This document shows, one piece after another, positions 7,324 through 9,832 of a stretch of DNA of 9,832 bases. This DNA is from Actinomycetes bacterium. GTDB taxonomy: Bacteria > Actinomycetota > Acidimicrobiia > Acidimicrobiales > Bog-793. The stretch lies in contig JAKAOD010000077.1 of assembly GCA_021823365.1 (NCBI GenBank), forward strand, positions 1-9,832, given 5' to 3'. The position numbers and the translations under genes were made by a program. Position 1 is the stretch's first letter, and each line of letters starts with the position of its first letter. Under the pieces are notes generated by a model, which worked only from the letters and a program-made list of their open reading frames with translations, searched no databases and was not told where the DNA came from.

Positions 7324-8549
7324 GCGGGGTCCGCGCCGCCGGCGAGCGGTTTCGGGCGCTCTTCGGGCGGGAGGCGGAGGGTACGTGGAGCTCGCCGGGC
7401 CGCGTCAACCTCATCGGGGAGTTCACCGACTACAACGACGGCTTCGTCCTCCCGACGTCCTTGCCGCTCGCCGCCCACGCCACCGTCGCCGCGCGCGACG
7501 ACGGGCTGTTGCGGGTTGCCTCGACGGCTCAGGGACTCGGCGCCGCGGACGCGGACTCCGCGACGGCGGGACCGCCGGCGGCTCGAGCTGTGCCCGTCGT
7601 CGAGTCTCCGCTCGGCTCGCTCGTGCCGCGGTCGGTCCGTGGCTGGCCGGCCTACGTGCTCGGAGTGGTGTGGGCGCTGGCCGAGGCCGGGCACGCGGTC
7701 GGCGGTGCCGACGTCCTTGTCTCCTCAGAGGTCCCGATCGGCGCAGGGCTCTCCTCTTCCGCCGCGCTCGAGTGCGCCGTCGGGCTCGCCCTCGACGGGC
7801 TCTACGGACTAGGGGTCGGCCGTGAGCAGCTCGCGCTGACCTGCCAGCGCGCCGAGAACGACTTCGTCGGCGTCCCCTGCGGGATCCTCGACCAGATGGC
7901 CTCGCTGCTCTGCGTCCCGGACCACGCGCTCCTGCTCGACACGCGGACGCTCGAGACCCGCCAGGTGCCGTTCGCCCTTCGGGCTTCGGGCCTTGCGCTG
8001 CTCGTCGTCGACACCCGGGTCCGTCACGACCATGCTGACTCCGGCTACGCCGACCGGCGGAATGCCTGCGGGCGCGCCGCCGCGGCGCTCGGGCTGCGAG
8101 CGCTTCGGGACCTCGACCCGGCCGAGCTCGACTCCTCGGCGAGGCGGCTCGGCGACCCCGTGCTCTTCCGGCGCGTGCGGCACGTCGTCACCGAGAACCA
8201 GCGAGTGCTCGAGGTCGCGCAGTTGCTGGAGCAGGGCCGGGTCGCCGCGATCGGCCCGGTGCTCTCCGCCGGGCACGCCTCGGTGCGCGACGACTTCGAG
8301 GCGTCCTGCGCCGAGCTCGACGCTGCCGTCGCGGCGGCCGAGTCGGCGGGGGCCCTGGGCGCGCGGATGATCGGCGGCGGCTTCGGCGGCTCGGCGATGG
8401 TCCTCGTCGACTCGGGCCGGACAGACGAGGTCGTCGCCGCAGTCGGCGAGGCCTTCGCGCGTGACGGCTACGGCGTGCCGAGGGTCATCCTCGCCGCGCC
8501 GGGGCGCGGCGAGGAGCTCGATCTGACCGGGTCGGCGGCTTCCAGGTAG
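7320..8549 (+). CDS. galK: Galactokinase GalK (GHMP kinase)
   Basis: Phosphorylates galactose with ATP, the entry step of the Leloir pathway. It has 409 residues. GHMP motif 1 is SPGRVNLIGEFTDYNDG (25-41), with Arg28, Glu34 and Asp37 for galactose contact. Motif 2 is the phosphate loop PIGAGLSSSAA (139-149). The catalytic Asp191 is in CGILDQMAS, and Tyr243 is in DSGYADRR. Motif 3 is RMIGGGFGGS (349-358). Two normally conserved positions differ: His of GEHTDYN is Phe35, and Thr of RMTGGGFGG is Ile351. Both are clear codon changes in intact motifs, so the gene still looks functional. The GTG at 7320 overlaps the galE stop by 4 nt. No Shine-Dalgarno lies at normal distance, which suggests coupling. 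The stop TAG also forms the first half of the putative mdh -10. A 28-nt inverted repeat lies in the last 60 bp of the gene. Confidence 0.95.
   Translation: MSGVRAAGERFRALFGREAEGTWSSPGRVNLIGEFTDYNDGFVLPTSLPLAAHATVAARDDGLLRVASTAQGLGAADADSATAGPPAARAVPVVESPLGSLVPRSVRGWPAYVLGVVWALAEAGHAVGGADVLVSSEVPIGAGLSSSAALECAVGLALDGLYGLGVGREQLALTCQRAENDFVGVPCGILDQMASLLCVPDHALLLDTRTLETRQVPFALRASGLALLVVDTRVRHDHADSGYADRRNACGRAAAALGLRALRDLDPAELDSSARRLGDPVLFRRVRHVVTENQRVLEVAQLLEQGRVAAIGPVLSAGHASVRDDFEASCAELDAAVAAAESAGALGARMIGGGFGGSAMVLVDSGRTDEVVAAVGEAFARDGYGVPRVILAAPGRGEELDLTGSAASR
8488..8515 (+). repeat. GC-rich inverted repeat / hairpin in galK 3' end
   Basis: Arms 8488-8500 and 8503-8515 are perfect 13-bp complements with GG between them. 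As RNA this is a 12-bp, almost all-GC stem with a 4-nt loop. It lies inside galK, 31 nt before the stop codon and 7 nt upstream of a -35-like CTGACC for mdh. No T-run follows, so a classical intrinsic terminator is not supported. A 3'-end stabiliser, an attenuator or a regulator site upstream of the mdh promoter are alternatives. It could also be a by-product of GC-rich coding. Confidence 0.5.
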
Positions 8550-8558
8550 CCTCGGCGC
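8523..8558 (+). promoter_or_regulatory. Putative leaderless promoter for mdh
   Basis: TAGCCT at 8547-8552 fits the TAnnnT -10 pattern and ends 6 nt before the mdh GTG at 8559. CTGACC at 8523-8528 resembles a -35 (TTGACa) with an 18-bp spacer. The stretch GGTAGCCTCGGCGC before GTG nearly repeats GGTAGGCTCCGGCGC before the icd ATG. No Shine-Dalgarno is present. The first three bases of the -10 are the galK stop codon, so the mdh promoter is embedded in the galK end. Confidence 0.55.
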
Positions 8559-9572
8559 GTGGACGAATCGACGACGCTCTCGAAGACCCGGCCCATCCGC
8601 GTCACGGTTACCGGCGCGGCCGGCCAGATCTGCTACTCGCTGCTGTTCCGCATCGCCGCCGGCGAGCTCTTCGGCCCGGCACAGCCGGTCGAGCTGCGCC
8701 TGCTCGAGATCGAGCCGGCGATGAAGGCGCTCGAAGGCGTCGTGATGGAGCTCGACGACTGCGCCTCGCCGCTTCTTGTGGGGATCGAGGCGACCTCGGA
8801 CCTGAAGGTCGCGTTCGACTCGACGAGCTTCGCCATCCTCGTCGGCTCGGTGCCGCGCAAGGCGGGGATGGAGCGCAAGGACCTGCTCGGCGTGAACGGC
8901 GGGATCTTCCGCCCGCAGGGGCGGGCGATCGCGGCGCACGCCGCCTCCGAGGTCCGGGTCCTCGTCGTCGGCAACCCCTGCAACACCAACTGCCTGATCG
9001 CGCGCACGAACGCGCCGGACGTCCCCGCCGACCGGTGGTTCTCGATGACCCGCCTCGACGAGAACCGCGCCAAGTCCCAGCTCGCCCGCCGCGCCGGGGT
9101 GCAAGTCCCCGCCGTGACGAACGTCGCCATCTGGGGGAACCACTCCTCGACGCAGTACCCGGACTTCGTCCACGCCCGCATCGCCGGCTCTCCCGCCGAG
9201 GAGGTCATCGGCGACGCCCAGTGGCTGCGGGGCGAGCTCATCACCACGGTGCAAAAGCGCGGCGCCGCCGTCATCGACGCGCGGGGCCTCTCCTCCGCCG
9301 CCTCTGCGGCCGCCGCCGCCGCAGATTCGGTGCGCGCCATTCGCCAGTCGACCGACCCGGGTGACTGGACCTCGCTCGCCGTCGTCTCGCGGGGCGAGTA
9401 CGGCATCCCCGAGGGCCTCCAGTTCGGCTTTCCGGTCCGCTCGACCGGGGAGGGCTGGAGCGTCGTCGAGGGGATCGAGCACGACGCCGAGGCGATGGCG
9501 AAGATCCGCCGGACGACGGAGGAGCTCATCGAGGAGCGGGCGGAGGTCTCCGAGCTCCTCGGGCGGGGCTGA
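8559..9572 (+). CDS. mdh: NAD-dependent malate dehydrogenase (Thermus/actinobacterial type)
   Basis: Oxidises malate to oxaloacetate in the TCA cycle. It has 337 residues, against about 327-330 usual; the excess is an N-terminal stretch of about ten residues ([10 protein letters not shown]). Visible: [14 protein letters not shown] (17-30, dinucleotide fold), Glu50 in [13 protein letters not shown] (NAD rather than NADP), [13 protein letters not shown] with Arg100 and Arg106 (substrate binding), [11 protein letters not shown] (138-148), LDENR with Asp167 and Arg170, and the proton-relay His195 in [12 protein letters not shown]. The third glycine of GxxGxxG is Cys25, and NPCNTNC carries two further cysteines. 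The GTG at 8559 was chosen because it follows a leaderless-type promoter at the expected distance. The 3' end overlaps a convergent gene by 47 bp. The gene lies 9 bp after galK but probably has its own transcript. Confidence 0.97.
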   Translation: MDESTTLSKTRPIRVTVTGAAGQICYSLLFRIAAGELFGPAQPVELRLLEIEPAMKALEGVVMELDDCASPLLVGIEATSDLKVAFDSTSFAILVGSVPRKAGMERKDLLGVNGGIFRPQGRAIAAHAASEVRVLVVGNPCNTNCLIARTNAPDVPADRWFSMTRLDENRAKSQLARRAGVQVPAVTNVAIWGNHSSTQYPDFVHARIAGSPAEEVIGDAQWLRGELITTVQKRGAAVIDARGLSSAASAAAAAADSVRAIRQSTDPGDWTSLAVVSRGEYGIPEGLQFGFPVRSTGEGWSVVEGIEHDAEAMAKIRRTTEELIEERAEVSELLGRG

Positions 9573-9832
9573 GCAGCTCGCCGATGGCGGAGACGAGCTC
9601 GGCTGCGGCGACGAGCGCCGCGGCGTCGCCGCGAACCTTGATGCGCCCGTCGGCGAGCAGGTCGGCGACGGGCTCCCCGGCGACGACGGCTGCTGCCGCG
9701 TCGTAGTCCTCGACGAGCGTCGCCGTCGCGGACTCGAGGCCGCGACGCAACTCGCTCGGCTCGCCACCTCCGACCAGGAGGGTGTAGGCGACGTCGCCGG
9801 TGGGCCCACCGGCGACGAGCTGGCCGAGACCG
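9526..9832 (-). CDS. SCP2-like sterol-carrier domain protein (partial, N-terminus outside window)
   Basis: Read on the minus strand, the frame is open from the window edge (9831) to the TGA at 9526-9528, about 101 visible residues. The visible order matches the C-terminal half of actinobacterial SCP2-like domains: a [16 protein letters not shown] strand region, then [20 protein letters not shown], then [18 protein letters not shown], where family members typically have a T-x-DY-x-x-A-x-x-x-x-x-G-E segment and a G-R-x-x-V-x-GD turn. Such domains bind lipids in a hydrophobic pocket; the ligand here is unknown. A proline- and arginine-rich tail of about 14 residues (ending PPPAPR) lies opposite the mdh 3' end. 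The gene converges on mdh, sharing 47 bp. An apparent TTG start at 9750 is internal to the domain, so the true start is upstream of the window. The call rests on by-eye family similarity only. Confidence 0.68.
   Translation of the reverse strand, partial: GLGQLVAGGPTGDVAYTLLVGGGEPSELRRGLESATATLVEDYDAAAAVVAGEPVADLLADGRIKVRGDAAALVAAAELVSAIGELLSPARGARRPPPAPR
9792..9817. repeat. Perfect 26-bp palindrome
   Basis: The bases from 9792 to 9817 equal their own reverse complement with no spacer, centred on GGGCCC (9802-9807). Extension fails at 9791/9818 (A opposite A). The site lies inside the SCP2-like gene and encodes roughly VAGGPTGD on the minus strand. A protein-binding site is possible; coding coincidence in GC-rich DNA is the alternative. 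Confidence 0.6.

Noticed and set aside
9526..9750. A complete 74-codon minus-strand gene starting at TTG 9750
   Set aside because: The frame stays open to the window edge and the upstream residues continue the SCP2-like domain, so this start is internal and the gene is truncated by the window.
7809..9809. A 666-codon minus-strand open frame across galK and mdh
   Set aside because: Same antisense effect; low-complexity charged translation with no motif. The real minus-strand gene at the 3' end is in a different frame.

Overview
The window is dense, very GC-rich housekeeping DNA (GC clearly above 65% by eye, with G or C at almost every third codon position). Start codons are often GTG, genes are nearly back to back, and several genes lack a Shine-Dalgarno sequence. 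Together with actinobacterial-looking protein motifs (a Thermus/actinobacterial-type malate dehydrogenase, and an SCP2-like lipid-carrier protein beside it), this points to a high-GC actinobacterium. Acidimicrobiia or a related deep lineage is my best guess, but that placement is inference. No mobile element, RNA gene, CRISPR array or phage gene was seen.

Layout, all on the + strand except the last gene. (1) About 1-3953, purine and folate one-carbon block: purN (5' end outside the window), purH, folD and a methylenetetrahydrofolate reductase (metF). FolD makes 10-formyl-THF, PurN and PurH each consume it, and MetF draws 5,10-methylene-THF off toward methionine, so the block covers one cofactor pool. 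(2) 3954-4044, a 91-bp gap whose end carries a TAGGCT -10-like element 7 nt before the icd start, which suggests leaderless transcription. (3) 4045-5241, icd, an E. coli-type NADP isocitrate dehydrogenase. (4) 5258-8549, a compact Leloir operon galT-galE-galK, with 4-nt GTGA overlaps at both internal junctions. (5) 8559-9572, mdh, preceded by a near-copy of the icd -10/start region in which the galK stop codon forms part of the -10. (6) 9526-9832, minus strand, the C-terminal part of an SCP2-like sterol-carrier protein that converges on and overlaps the mdh end by 47 bp.

The most interesting points are modest ones. The galactose operon sits between two TCA-cycle genes that share a near-identical leaderless-type promoter. 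A long GC-rich inverted repeat lies in the galK 3' end just upstream of the mdh promoter. A perfect 26-bp palindrome lies inside the SCP2-like gene. PurN and GalK carry unusual residues at normally conserved substrate-binding positions. I found no convincing undescribed multi-gene system; this reads as a well-organised core-metabolism region.
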